Positions 53,072 to 61,847 of a stretch of 64,000 nucleotides of DNA are shown one piece after another. This DNA comes from Motiliproteus sp965230185 (GTDB taxonomy: Bacteria > Pseudomonadota > Gammaproteobacteria > Pseudomonadales > Balneatricaceae): the NCBI GenBank assembly GCA_965230185.1, contig OZ245995.1:248001-312000 (forward strand). The letters run 5' to 3'. Made by a program: the position numbers and the translations under genes. Under the pieces are notes generated by a model, which saw nothing but the letters and a program-made list of their open reading frames with translations, made no database searches and had not been told where the DNA came from. Each line of letters opens with the position of its first letter. Position 1 is the first letter of the stretch.

Positions 53072-54034
53072 TCAGATTACGGCTATTTTCAACAGATAGA
53101 TGCCACTGCCGAGAGTCAGGACAGATCCGAGTGTGGTCAGAGCGACAATGCTGGCGGCCAGCCGCCCGTTGCCACCCATTACACGTGCCATCACGAAACT
53201 GGCGGCTGCGGTGGGGCTGCCGGCGAGGACGAACAGCAGTATCAGCGCATCTCCGCGAAATCCGGCGGCGAAGGCTCCCAGTGTCATCAGCAGCGGCAGA
53301 ACCAGCAGTTTGATCAGGCTGGCGTATATGGCCAGCGCCGAACTGCCGCGCAGATAGCGGATATCCAGGGATCCGCCGATGGCCAGCAGCGCCAGCGGCA
53401 GTGTCAGATCGGCAAAATAGTCTCCGGTGGCGTGGATCAGTGATGGTAACGGCCAGCGCCAGAGTGAGAAAGGCAGCGCGGCAATTACTGCCAGAATAAG
53501 AGGATTGGTGAGGATCGCGCGAATCAGCGAGCGCCAGCGAAGCCCTTCGGCCGAAGCCTGGCTGAGTACGACCACTGACAGCACGTTATACAGCGGTATG
53601 ATCAGTGCCAGCAGCAGAGCGGCTGCCGGCAGGCCCTGCTCTCCCTGCATATTGAAGATAACGGCGAGGCCGATAATGCCGAAATTGCCACGAAACGCGC
53701 CCTGAACGAAGACGCCCCGGTCGGCGGTGGCGGTAATCATCCGTTGAGCCAGAACCCACAACAGCAGCACCGCCAGCAGGGTGGTGCCGTAGACATAAAA
53801 CAGTTGGCTGCTGCTGTACAGCGACAGAAAATCAGCCCTGGCGACACTCAGAAAGATCAGTACCGGCAGCGTCAGGGTAAAGACCAGTCGGGATGACTGA
53901 TCGACAAAGGCTCCGTCGATCAACCCTGAGCGGCGCAGCAGAAAGCCGCTGATCAGCAACAGAAAGATCGGCAGTACGATCTGCGCTGTCTCGGCGAGAG
54001 TCTGAAGATAGATCGTCAACGTTGAGCCCTGCAT
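53072..54034 (-). CDS. AEC (auxin efflux carrier) family transporter
   Basis: A 320-residue membrane protein with about ten helices in two five-helix halves, as in PF03547. Characteristic features are the N-terminal LPIFLLLISGFLLRRSGLID helix, a RGNFGIIGLAV motif and a late VLAGSPTAAASFVMARVMGG segment. Bacterial members export or import small carboxylates such as malate. ATG 54034 is chosen over the GTG one codon upstream. The AT-rich block upstream should hold its promoter. Confidence 0.88.
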   Translation of the reverse strand: MQGSTLTIYLQTLAETAQIVLPIFLLLISGFLLRRSGLIDGAFVDQSSRLVFTLTLPVLIFLSVARADFLSLYSSSQLFYVYGTTLLAVLLLWVLAQRMITATADRGVFVQGAFRGNFGIIGLAVIFNMQGEQGLPAAALLLALIIPLYNVLSVVVLSQASAEGLRWRSLIRAILTNPLILAVIAALPFSLWRWPLPSLIHATGDYFADLTLPLALLAIGGSLDIRYLRGSSALAIYASLIKLLVLPLLMTLGAFAAGFRGDALILLFVLAGSPTAAASFVMARVMGGNGRLAASIVALTTLGSVLTLGSGIYLLKIAVI

Positions 54035-54099
54035 CACCGGAAAGGGAGCAATTCTAACTGAGCCGTTATGGAAAGGCAGCGCCTATCGGTAGTGGAGAT

Positions 54100-54196
54100 C
54101 GTGCGTTTTTAAAATATAACAATCAATACTGAATTGTGATCATCAATAATAACTCGTGATTTTCCTTTTTATAAAAATAAGATTTTAAATATAAAT
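54100..54196. other. Very AT-rich intergenic block
   Basis: Roughly 80% A+T by eye over about 95 bp, in contrast to a GC-rich background. It lies between the end of sixA and the AEC gene start and includes several TATAA/TAAAT runs, so multiple -10-like sequences. It could bind a nucleoid protein or provide UP-element-like promoter activity. Confidence 0.5.
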
Positions 54197-54679
54197 TCAG
54201 TTGTTCTCTGTTGAATCCTGAAATATCACTTTCCCACAGGGGCCGGCGATGCTGTTCCAGCGGTCGAATGCAAATTCCAGGGTCACTATGGTACAGGGTG
54301 AGAAGCGAGCCGGCTGGCCGGTCAGTACCGTACAGGCATCGGCGATGGTTGGATTATGGCCGACCAGTGCCAGGTGACGGATGGCATCATCCTGTTGCTG
54401 AAGCCAGCTGATCAATTCACTGCTGCTGGCGTGATAGAGCCATTCAGCAGCCATCAAGGTATCGGCGGGATAGCCGCAGGTCCGGATAAACAGCTCGGCG
54501 GTGGTGCGGGCCCGCAGAGCACTGCTGGCGATGACCTGCTCCGGTGGCGGCTTTACCTCATAACGTCCGGCCACCAGCGGGACATCGGCTTCACCCCGGG
54601 GACTGAGGGGGCGATCGAAGTCGCGGCAGTTCAGAGGGGAGTCGGCTTTGGCGTGTCGGATAAGTGTCAGTAGCTTCAT
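54197..54679 (-). CDS. sixA: Phosphohistidine phosphatase SixA
   Basis: A 160-residue histidine phosphatase. The catalytic His9 is in the Arg-His-Ala-Lys motif; SPRGEAD, SSALRARTTAEL and the second catalytic His in LALVGHNPTIAD complete the site. SixA dephosphorylates phosphohistidine proteins such as NPr of the nitrogen phosphotransferase system. Located downstream of the liv operon but separated by a terminator, so it has its own promoter. Confidence 0.93.
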   Translation of the reverse strand: MKLLTLIRHAKADSPLNCRDFDRPLSPRGEADVPLVAGRYEVKPPPEQVIASSALRARTTAELFIRTCGYPADTLMAAEWLYHASSSELISWLQQQDDAIRHLALVGHNPTIADACTVLTGQPARFSPCTIVTLEFAFDRWNSIAGPCGKVIFQDSTENN

Positions 54680-54770
54680 GGGGCAGTCCGGACAGTGTTC
54701 AGAATAAAGATCGCTGCTTCAGGTGTCTCTAAGTATCGGACAGCTTGCCGGGTTAGCAACCGGCAGACAC

Positions 54771-54800
54771 AAAAAAAGGCGACCCGGAGGTCGCCTTTTT
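54771..54800. terminator. Terminator of the liv operon
   Basis: A 12-bp stem (AAAAAGGCGACC with GGTCGCCTTTTT, loop CGGA) flanked by an A run at 54771-54777 that becomes a T tract on the minus strand. It ends livF transcription and would also work on the plus strand. Confidence 0.9.
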
Positions 54801-54813
54801 CCAGCTGCAAAGA

Positions 54814-55515
54814 TCAGCCACCCAGGTAGGCGTTGCGTACCTCATCGTTGGTGAGCAGATTATCACCGCTGTCGTGCAGGACGATGCGGCCGTTTTCCAG
54901 CACATAGCCACGATCGGCAATCCGCAGCGCCTGGTTGGCGTTCTGCTCCACCAGGAAGATGGTGACGCCTTCATCCCGCAGCATCGAGATAATTTCGAAG
55001 ATCTGCTGAATGATAATCGGTGCGAGGCCCAGTGAAGGCTCATCCAGGAACAGCATGTCGGGGTTGCTCATCAGTGCCCGGCCGATGGCCAGCATCTGCT
55101 GTTCACCACCGGACATGGTGCCGGCGCGCTGATTCTCCCGCTCTTTCAGTCGTGGGAACAGCTCATAAACCCGCTCGATGTTGGTCTTATATCTGCCGCC
55201 TTCGGTAAAGAACCCTCCCATGCTGAGGTTCTCTTCCACCGTCATGGCGGAGAAAATACGACGGCCTTCCGGCACCACCGCCAGACCCTTGCGCATGATC
55301 GTGGAGGTGTTCTCCTGGGTGATCTCTTCCCCTTCGAACCAGATTTTTCCGGCGCTGGCGCGGGGATCACCGCAGATGGTCATCATCAGCGTCGACTTAC
55401 CGGCGCCGTTTGCGCCGATCAGGGTGACAATTTCGCCTTTTCTGACTTCCAGCGAGACATCTTCCAGGGCCTGAATTTTCCCGTAGTGGGTGGATACGTT
55501 TTCCAGTTTCAGCAT
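54814..55515 (-). CDS. livF: Branched-chain amino acid ABC transporter ATP-binding protein LivF
   Basis: A 233-residue ATPase. Walker A is GANGAGKST at residues 34-42, the signature is MSGGEQQ, and Walker B LFLDEPSLGLAP is followed by the switch His region. It pairs with LivG to energise LivHM. Last gene of livKHMGF; its ATG overlaps the livG stop (ATGA). Confidence 0.96.
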   Translation of the reverse strand: MLKLENVSTHYGKIQALEDVSLEVRKGEIVTLIGANGAGKSTLMMTICGDPRASAGKIWFEGEEITQENTSTIMRKGLAVVPEGRRIFSAMTVEENLSMGGFFTEGGRYKTNIERVYELFPRLKERENQRAGTMSGGEQQMLAIGRALMSNPDMLFLDEPSLGLAPIIIQQIFEIISMLRDEGVTIFLVEQNANQALRIADRGYVLENGRIVLHDSGDNLLTNDEVRNAYLGG

Positions 55516-56282
55516 CAGGCCTCTCCCAGATATGCCTTAATTACATCCGGATTGTCGCGAATCTCAGCCGGGGTGCCGCTGGCCAGCGGTGTGCCCTGGT
55601 TGATAACCGCGATCTGATCCGAAATTCCCATTACCAGACCCATGTCGTGCTCGATCAGCAGAACCGCGACGTCGAATTCGTCGCGCAGGTTGCAGATCAG
55701 CTGGTCCAGTTCCTGAGTTTCGTTGGGATTCAGGCCGGCTGCTGGCTCATCGAGCATCAGCAGTTTGGGGTTGGTCACCATGCAGCGGGCGATCTCCAGC
55801 CGACGCTGCTGGCCGTAGGCCAGGTTGCCGGCTTCGCGGTTGGCCATATCCAGCAGGTTGACCTTCTTCAGCCAGAAGGCGGCATTGGCCATCGCCTGCT
55901 CCTCCGCCTTGCGATAGGCGGGGGTCTTGAACAGACCGGACAGCAGGTTGGTATTGAGGTGACGATGCTGAGCCACCAGCAGGTTTTCAATCACCGTCAT
56001 CTCTTTAAACAGCCGTACGTGCTGGAAGGTCCGGACCATGCCTTTACGGGCAATCTTATGACCTTTCAGCCCCTGGACCTCCTCACCATCAAAGATGATG
56101 GTGCCCTGGGTGGGGTTGTAAAAACCGGTGATGCAGTTAAATACCGTGGTTTTACCCGCGCCGTTCGGGCCGATTACGGAAACGATCTGCTTTTCGTGTA
56201 CAGAAAGGCTGACGCCGTTAACCGCCAGCAGGCCACCGAAGCGCATGGACAATCCAGATACTTCAAGGAGAGCTCTACTCAT
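55515..56282 (-). CDS. livG: Branched-chain amino acid ABC transporter ATP-binding protein LivG
   Basis: A 255-residue ATPase with Walker A GPNGAGKTT (residues 38-46), the atypical signature LAYGQQRRLEIAR seen in LivG proteins, and Walker B LLMLDEPAAGLNP. It ends with the conserved C-terminal extension VIKAYLGEA. Its start overlaps the end of livM by 8 bp. Confidence 0.96.
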   Translation of the reverse strand: MSRALLEVSGLSMRFGGLLAVNGVSLSVHEKQIVSVIGPNGAGKTTVFNCITGFYNPTQGTIIFDGEEVQGLKGHKIARKGMVRTFQHVRLFKEMTVIENLLVAQHRHLNTNLLSGLFKTPAYRKAEEQAMANAAFWLKKVNLLDMANREAGNLAYGQQRRLEIARCMVTNPKLLMLDEPAAGLNPNETQELDQLICNLRDEFDVAVLLIEHDMGLVMGISDQIAVINQGTPLASGTPAEIRDNPDVIKAYLGEA

Positions 56283-57540
56283 GGGGCTTCAACTCCATAT
56301 GGGGGCGTTTCATCGGCACCAGACCCTGCGGGCGCCAGACCATCATAAAGACCATCATCAGGCCGAACATCAGCATCCGGTACTCCTGGAACTCACGGGC
56401 AAGTTCCGGCAGTACAGTCAGCACGATGGCGGCGAGAATAACGCCGACCTGAGAACCCATGCCGCCGAGCACTACAATCGCGAGGATGATTGCCGACTCG
56501 ATAAAGACAAAGGATTCCGGACTGATGAAGCCCTGACGGGCGGAGAAGAAGGCACCGGCGAATCCGGCGAAGCTGGCGCCGATGGTGAAGGCGGTCAGCT
56601 TGACCACCGTCGGGTTGAGACCCAGCGAGCGGCAGGCGATATCGTCCTCACGCAGTGCTTCCCAGGCGCGACCGATCGGCATCCGCGACAGGCGGTGGAT
56701 AACGAAGACGGTAAACAGCACCAGAATAACGGCCAGCAGATAGAGGAAGATTACCTTATAGCTGGAGTCGTAGGCGATGCCGAAGAACTCATGGAAAGGC
56801 ACGTTGCCTTCCTCTTTGGCGCGACGGCCGAACTCCAGCCCGAACAGATCCGGCTTGGGAATCCGACTGATGCCGTTGGGACCACCGGTGAGTTCGGTCC
56901 AGTTGTTCAGCAGGATCCGGATGATCTCACCGAAGCCCAGGGTGACGATCGCCAGATAGTCACCTCGCAGTCGCAGTACCGGGAACCCGAGCAGGAAGCC
57001 GAACAGGGCCGCCAGTGCGCCACAGATTGGCAGCGCCACCCAGAAGGACACGCCGAAGTAGAGCGACAGCAGGGCGTAGGTATAGGCGCCGACAGCGTAA
57101 AAGGCCACGTAACCCAGATCCAGCAGACCGGCCAGGCCCACTACAATATTCAACCCCAGACCCAGCATGATGTAGATCAGCGTCAGAGTCGCCAGATCGA
57201 CGGCGCCGCGGGAAGCGGTGAAGGGCCAGATGATCAGTCCGGCCAGCAGGAATGCAAAGGCCAGGCGTTTGAGCCTGGTGCGCTTGTCGCCTTCCGGCAG
57301 CATGCTGTCCAGCGAGGGGACTGCAGGAATGCTCTTCCAGGCCGAATCGATGTTGTTACGGAAAAACTGGACCAGGAAGACGATCGCCATGGCCAGACCA
57401 ATCTTGGTCCAGGTCTCGGCAGAAGCGCCTTCCAGAACCAGATGGATGCCTTCGGTCTTCAGCTTGATGCCCAGCACCATGCAGGAGAGGACAAAGGTGA
57501 CCAGGGCGGCAAACAGGGCAGAGTAGAGATTTCTTTTCAT
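56275..57540 (-). CDS. livM: Branched-chain amino acid ABC transporter permease LivM
   Basis: A 421-residue permease with an N-terminal extension (about 120 residues with two to three helices) before the core BPD_transp_2 domain, as in Pseudomonas and E. coli LivM. The EAA-like loop GRAWEALREDDIACRSLGLNPTVVKLTAF couples to the ATPases. Overlaps livH by one base. Confidence 0.95.
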   Translation of the reverse strand: MKRNLYSALFAALVTFVLSCMVLGIKLKTEGIHLVLEGASAETWTKIGLAMAIVFLVQFFRNNIDSAWKSIPAVPSLDSMLPEGDKRTRLKRLAFAFLLAGLIIWPFTASRGAVDLATLTLIYIMLGLGLNIVVGLAGLLDLGYVAFYAVGAYTYALLSLYFGVSFWVALPICGALAALFGFLLGFPVLRLRGDYLAIVTLGFGEIIRILLNNWTELTGGPNGISRIPKPDLFGLEFGRRAKEEGNVPFHEFFGIAYDSSYKVIFLYLLAVILVLFTVFVIHRLSRMPIGRAWEALREDDIACRSLGLNPTVVKLTAFTIGASFAGFAGAFFSARQGFISPESFVFIESAIILAIVVLGGMGSQVGVILAAIVLTVLPELAREFQEYRMLMFGLMMVFMMVWRPQGLVPMKRPHMELKPHE

Positions 57541-58466
57541 CAGATCTTCTCCACTTCAGGTTTGCCCAGCAGGCCGCTCGGGCGGAACAGCAGGATCAGT
57601 ACCAGCAGGCTGAAGGCCACCACGTCCTTATATTCGCTGCTGAAGTAGGCGGAGGTCATGGCTTCGGTAATACCCAGCAGGATGCCGCCCAGCATAGCTC
57701 CGGGAATCGAGCCGATACCGCCCAGGACCGCTGCGGTAAAGGCTTTCAGACCGGCGATAAAGCCGATGTAGGGATTAACCACACCGTAATACATGCCCAG
57801 CAGCAGACCGGCAACCGCAGCCAGACAGGCGCCGACCACGAAGGTCAGGGCGATGATGTTGTTGGTGTTGATGCCCAGCAGGTTGGTCATACCCAGATCC
57901 TGGGAGCAGGCGCGACAGGCGCGGCCCCACTTGGACTTAGTAATAAACATGGTGAGGGCGGCCATGGTGACGATGGTGACGACCCAGATAATTACCTGCA
58001 TATAGGAAAGGCTGGCCTCGAAGCTGTCGGGGCTGCCGAAAGTCCAGCCGCCGCTGACCAGGGTCGGCATGGCGACGTCCCGGGAGCCCTGGGCCAGGCG
58101 GACAAAATTCTGCAGAAATATGGACATCCCGATGGCGGAGATCAACGCCAGCAGGCGAGTCTGTCCGCGTAGTGGCCGATAGGCGACACGCTCGATGGCG
58201 AAGCCGTAGGTGGCGGCCACCGCCATACTGACGATCAGTGCGGCAAAGAAAATCATCGGCAGATTTTCCAGCCCCAGGAAGGTCAGGCCGGCGATAACGA
58301 TAAAGGAGACATAGGTACCGATCATGTACACCTCGCCATGGGCGAAGTTGATCATGCCGATAATGCCGTAAACCATGGTGTAACCGATGGCGATCAGTGC
58401 ATAGGTACTACCGATCGTCAGACCATTCAGCAGCTGCTGAATGAAATAGAGGAGTTGTTCTTCCAT
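57540..58466 (-). CDS. livH: Branched-chain amino acid ABC transporter permease LivH
   Basis: A 308-residue permease. The start MEEQLLYFIQQLLNGLTIGSTYALIAIGYTMVYG at 58466 is the family N-terminus; a GTG nine codons earlier lies in the attenuator T tract and is unlikely. The coupling loop GRACRACSQDLGMTNLLGIN is present. It follows livK after a terminator-like hairpin. Confidence 0.95.
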   Translation of the reverse strand: MEEQLLYFIQQLLNGLTIGSTYALIAIGYTMVYGIIGMINFAHGEVYMIGTYVSFIVIAGLTFLGLENLPMIFFAALIVSMAVAATYGFAIERVAYRPLRGQTRLLALISAIGMSIFLQNFVRLAQGSRDVAMPTLVSGGWTFGSPDSFEASLSYMQVIIWVVTIVTMAALTMFITKSKWGRACRACSQDLGMTNLLGINTNNIIALTFVVGACLAAVAGLLLGMYYGVVNPYIGFIAGLKAFTAAVLGGIGSIPGAMLGGILLGITEAMTSAYFSSEYKDVVAFSLLVLILLFRPSGLLGKPEVEKI

Positions 58467-58482
58467 AGGATTTGTGACCCTT

Positions 58483-58519
58483 AAAAAAAACACCCCCTTT
58501 CTCGTGAAAAGAGGGTGTT
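58483..58519 (-). terminator. Attenuator between livK and livH
   Basis: On the minus strand a long hairpin (AACACCCTCTTT paired, with G-T, to GAAAGGGGGTGTT) is followed by a run of Ts (58483-58490). It lies 17 bp before livH and probably limits permease expression relative to the binding protein, a common arrangement in ABC importers. Confidence 0.85.
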
Positions 58520-58537
58520 CTGCAGGACGAGCGGGTT

Positions 58538-59650
58538 TTACTTAACTGGAGTCTTGCTGCCGTCGGCGTGCCAGTTATAAACGACGAAGCTGAATTCTTT
58601 CAGGTCACCTTTCTGGTCAAAGGCCAGAGTACCGGTGGGGGTGTTGAAAGAACTGGCGCGCATGTGGTCAGCCATCTTGGCGGTGTCAACGCCACCGGTT
58701 GCCTTGATGGAATCTGCCATGATCTGGACCGCAGAATAGGCCGGGAATACGAAGGCACCACTCGGGTCTTCTTTCTTAGCCTGGAATGCGGCAACCAGCT
58801 CGGCGTTCTTCGGATCCTGATCGAAGCTGTTGGGCAGGGTGACCAGCAGACCTTCAGAGGCTTCACCGGCGATAGCGGTGATGTCCGGGTTACCGACACC
58901 TTCAGGACCCATGAATTTGGCATCGAAGCCTTTTTCACGGGACTGGCGCAGGATCAGACCCAGCTCAGGGTGATAGCCGCCGTAGTAGACGAAATCAACA
59001 TTCTCTTTCTTCAGCTTACCAATCAGAGCGGAAAAGTCTTTGTCGCCGGAGGTGACACCCTCAAACATGACGACGTTGATGCCGGCTTTATCCAGCTCGC
59101 CCTTGACGGAGGTGGCCAGGCCTTCACCGTACTGCTGCTTGTCGTGAATAACGGCGACGCGCTGCGGCTTAACAGAGCTGATAATATGGTTGGCGGCGAA
59201 AGGCCCCTGCAGGCTGTCCAGACCGATGGTACGGAAGATCATCTGGTAGCCTTTTTCGGTGATGGTCGGGCTGGTGGACGCAGCGGTGATCATCAGGATG
59301 CCTTCATCTTCATAGATGTCGGAAGCCGGCTCGGTGGAGCTTGAGCAGAGGTGGCCAACAACCAGCTGGATGCCGTCGTTAACGATCTTGTTGGCAACGG
59401 CGGTGGCCTGCTTGGGATCACAGGCGTCGTCGTAGACCACTCCTTCCAGCATTTCACCGTTAACACCACCAGCCTTGTTGATCTGTTCGATCGCCATTTT
59501 GGCACCGATAAACTGCATGTCGCCGTACTGAGCAACCGGACCGGTTACGGGTCCTGCCAGGGCCACTTTGATTTCGGCTTGAGCTGCGGTGGCGCCAAGC
59601 ACTAATGCGGAGACACTCAGACCCAGGATATGTTTTTTCAGGTTCTTCAT
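58538..59650 (-). CDS. livK: Branched-chain amino acid ABC transporter substrate-binding protein
   Basis: A 370-residue periplasmic binding protein with a Sec signal peptide cleaved near AQA (residues 21-23). The mature start EIKVALAGPVTGPVAQYGDMQ and the type I periplasmic-binding fold motifs (VVGHLCSSSTEPASDIYEDEG, VAVIHDKQQYGEGLA) match LivJ/LivK. ATG 59650 is chosen; an ATG six codons upstream is possible. Leu/Ile/Val specificity is inferred from family and operon. Confidence 0.94.
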   Translation of the reverse strand: MKNLKKHILGLSVSALVLGATAAQAEIKVALAGPVTGPVAQYGDMQFIGAKMAIEQINKAGGVNGEMLEGVVYDDACDPKQATAVANKIVNDGIQLVVGHLCSSSTEPASDIYEDEGILMITAASTSPTITEKGYQMIFRTIGLDSLQGPFAANHIISSVKPQRVAVIHDKQQYGEGLATSVKGELDKAGINVVMFEGVTSGDKDFSALIGKLKKENVDFVYYGGYHPELGLILRQSREKGFDAKFMGPEGVGNPDITAIAGEASEGLLVTLPNSFDQDPKNAELVAAFQAKKEDPSGAFVFPAYSAVQIMADSIKATGGVDTAKMADHMRASSFNTPTGTLAFDQKGDLKEFSFVVYNWHADGSKTPVK

Positions 59651-60134
59651 TCTCGACTTTCCCGTCATCTTCTGATTGTTATATCTGTAAGCAATGGATC
59701 TCTTACAATGTAGTCTATATCTGGCAACGAATTGGCCGTCCGTTCGACCATACCAGGCGTCACCATAAAATCAGTGGCTAACCTTAACTTCAACCAATTG
59801 GTTAATGCAAATATTTTAACGACTGTCAATAATAATAAACGGCGATATTGAGAATATTCACCGAGTGTTGAAAATTATGCCCCGGGGATTGATTTATCGC
59901 ACACCTTCGGGCTGCAGCCCCGGCAATTACTGACTTTCAGGCACTGGCTGATAATTCTCTTTTCAGTTCTTTGACACCTGAACAGGCACTTTTCAGCGCG
60001 TTTTTTTAATCAGCTCCAGCCGTTGCCGGGATCTTTCGGGGCTGATTTCCGACAGAATCCGGGTGTTATCGGAGTCCGATTTCAGAAGGTTGGAAATGAA
60101 TAGCCGCTAATGGCAAAAAATTGGTTTCAGAATA
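59651..60134. other. Intergenic region between livK and the tRNA-Ser cluster
   Basis: About 480 bp without a supportable gene. The half next to livK is AT-rich and contains the 12-bp palindrome AACCAATTGGTT (59792-59803), about 140 bp before the livK start, and a weak promoter pair TTGAAG/TTTATG for livK just beyond it. The half nearer the tRNAs has a T7 run near 60001 but no clear hairpin. Confidence 0.5.
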
Positions 60135-60162
60135 TTGACACCAGTTCTGGATGGTTTATTAT
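60135..60162 (+). promoter_or_regulatory. Sigma-70 promoter of tRNA-Ser-Asn-Lys-Lys
   Basis: A perfect TTGACA (60135-60140), a 16-bp spacer and TATTAT (60157-60162), then a GCACGCCC discriminator ending 6 bp before tRNA-Ser. A clear stable-RNA promoter; no other promoter is seen between the four tRNAs. Confidence 0.85.
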
Positions 60163-60175
60163 GCACGCCCTCTGC

Positions 60176-60266
60176 GGAGGGGTGGCTGAGTGGCTGAAAG
60201 CACCGGTCTTGAAAACCGGCGTGGGTTAATAGCCCACCGAGAGTTCGAATCTCTCCTCCTCCGCCA
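60176..60266 (+). tRNA. tRNA-Ser (anticodon TGA)
   Basis: A 91-nt class II tRNA with a long variable arm and encoded CCA; acceptor GGAGGGG/CTCCTCC with one G-T pair, anticodon loop CTTGAAA giving TGA. Confidence 0.97.
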
Positions 60267-60275
60267 TTTGATAGA

Positions 60276-60351
60276 TCCTCGATAGCTCAGTTGGTAGAGC
60301 AGTAGACTGTTAATCTATTGGTCACAGGTTCGAGTCCTGTTCGAGGAGCCA
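60276..60351 (+). tRNA. tRNA-Asn (anticodon GTT)
   Basis: A 76-nt gene with encoded CCA; acceptor TCCTCGA/TCGAGGA, anticodon loop CTGTTAA giving GTT. Nine bases after tRNA-Ser. Confidence 0.98.
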
Positions 60352-60401
60352 TCAAATACCGGCGACACACCAACAGTCGCCGAATTGAAATTCGGTTTAA
60401 A

Positions 60402-60477
60402 GGGTCGTTAGCTCAGTTGGTAGAGCAGTTGGCTTTTAACCAATTGGTCGGGCGTTCGAGTCGCCCACGACCCACCA
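60402..60477 (+). tRNA. tRNA-Lys (anticodon TTT), copy 1
   Basis: A 76-nt gene with encoded CCA; acceptor GGGTCGT/ACGACCC, anticodon loop CTTTTAA giving TTT. Identical to copy 2. Confidence 0.98.
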
Positions 60478-60526
60478 CCGAATTTCAGTTTTCTCCCTCG
60501 CGTGATGCGTTCACCGGGGAATGGGC

Positions 60527-60602
60527 GGGTCGTTAGCTCAGTTGGTAGAGCAGTTGGCTTTTAACCAATTGGTCGGGCGTTCGAGTCGCCCACGACCCAC
60601 CA
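60527..60602 (+). tRNA. tRNA-Lys (anticodon TTT), copy 2
   Basis: A 76-nt gene identical to copy 1, 49 bp downstream; the spacers and flanks are not similar, so the duplication is old or homogenised by conversion. Confidence 0.98.
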
Positions 60603-60692
60603 CTCTCCTCTTTATTTCTGATTGCTTTCTCTCTTATGTCGTTGTAAGCGGTTCATTGCGGGCCTGTTTGTCTGGCTTTTCTGATACCGGCT

Positions 60693-61199
60693 TCAGGACG
60701 CAGGGTCGTAGCTGATACCGACAACCTCGTAGTAGCGGGTGCCTGCTGGTGTCCGGACTTCGATCTCGTCGCCCACCGCTTTTTTCAGCAGAGCCCGGGC
60801 CATCGGCGAGTCGATGCTGATCAGGCCGCTTTCGAGGTCAATCTCGTCCGGGCCGACGATGCGATAGCGGCTTTCATTGCCATCCTCGTCTTCCAGGGTC
60901 ACCCGGGCGGCAAAATAGATGTGGCTCTGATCGGCGGGAGGGCGATAGACGACGGTGACTTCTTCCAGTCGCTTGTCCAGATAGCGAACTCGTCGGTCAA
61001 TCTCTCGCAGTTGTTTCTTGCCGTAAATGTATTCGGCGTTCTCTGAGCGGTCTCCCTGGGCTGCTGCTTCCTGTACCGCCTGGGTGACCTGGGGGCGTTT
61101 GATCTTCCACAGGTATTTGAGCTCATCGCGCAGACGTTTTTCGCCCTCGCTGGTGATGTAGCCGGAGCCCCGGCCCCGGGGTGGACGGTATCGACCCAT
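60693..61199 (-). CDS. greB: Transcript cleavage factor GreB
   Basis: A 168-residue factor that rescues backtracked RNA polymerase. The N-terminal coiled coil carries the acidic tip in the QGDRSENAEYIYGKKQLREIDRR stretch, with Asp and Glu at the catalytic positions; the C-terminal FKBP-like domain follows (RYRIVGPDEIDLESGLISIDSPMARALL). GreB rather than GreA is indicated by the longer, basic N-terminus and the KKAVGDEIEV ending. ATG 61199 is the natural start; upstream in-frame residues lack family similarity. Confidence 0.93.
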   Translation of the reverse strand: MGRYRPPRGRGSGYITSEGEKRLRDELKYLWKIKRPQVTQAVQEAAAQGDRSENAEYIYGKKQLREIDRRVRYLDKRLEEVTVVYRPPADQSHIYFAARVTLEDEDGNESRYRIVGPDEIDLESGLISIDSPMARALLKKAVGDEIEVRTPAGTRYYEVVGISYDPAS

Positions 61200-61383
61200 T
61201 GATGCTCTTTTCTCCTGTCGGTTCTGTCTGTTGCGGACGGGCTTGTGTTTTTTGCCCTCCGGCACCGGAATCCTGGCAGGATGAGGTGAAAAATCAACGG
61301 AATTTTCCAGTTGAATCAATATCTGACACTAAAGATGCGGGATAACTGGCCGATGTCAGTTCTACCCTGTTGTCGGACTGATT

Positions 61384-61824
61384 ATGAGACCTTCTGAAGT
61401 TGTACATGCCCGTGTAGACGCTCTGACCGAGGGGCTGACTACGGCCGTTCGTAAAACGGACGGTGCTCAGTTTGCGTTGATGCTGAGCATGATTTCCGAG
61501 TCGCAGACGCTGGCGCAAACGCTTGAAAAGATCGCTGAAACCGGATCGGAGCCAGCGGCGCAGGCGATCGAAAACAGAGATGAGCTTTATACCCCTGAAA
61601 TTGTCGGTCGCCTCAGTACGGCGCTGCAGCAGGGGCGGGGCGGTGATCTGCAGATGATGCTGAGCTGGCTGGAGACGGTGCCGCTCAGTGGTCGCAGTCG
61701 CCCGCGGCCGGCTCTGCCTGCCGGTGAGCAGTCCGGTGTATCGTTCAGTCAGGCGGCGGTGATGGCGGCTCAGTATGGGGTGCTGGATGAAATCCGGGAT
61801 TCCCGGGTGCGGCTGGCTGCCTGA
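61384..61824 (+). CDS. Hypothetical protein
   Basis: A 146-residue protein of unrecognised family. It is mostly helical by composition (RPSEVVHARVDALTEGLTTAVRKTDGAQF, then a Met-rich LMLSMISESQTLAQTLEKIAE), with a Ser/Arg/Pro-rich segment around residues 100-115. No signal peptide or membrane helix. Codon use matches its neighbours. It is divergent from greB and convergent with the next gene; no clear ribosome binding site is visible, so the start is tentative. Confidence 0.55.
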   Translation: MRPSEVVHARVDALTEGLTTAVRKTDGAQFALMLSMISESQTLAQTLEKIAETGSEPAAQAIENRDELYTPEIVGRLSTALQQGRGGDLQMMLSWLETVPLSGRSRPRPALPAGEQSGVSFSQAAVMAAQYGVLDEIRDSRVRLAA

Positions 61825-61847
61825 GCAAATAGTCTGTCTCTGGCGGG

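Noticed and set aside
60318..60715. Open frames containing SLAQLVEQLAFNQLVGRSSRP
   Set aside because: Direct translation of the two tRNA-Lys genes.
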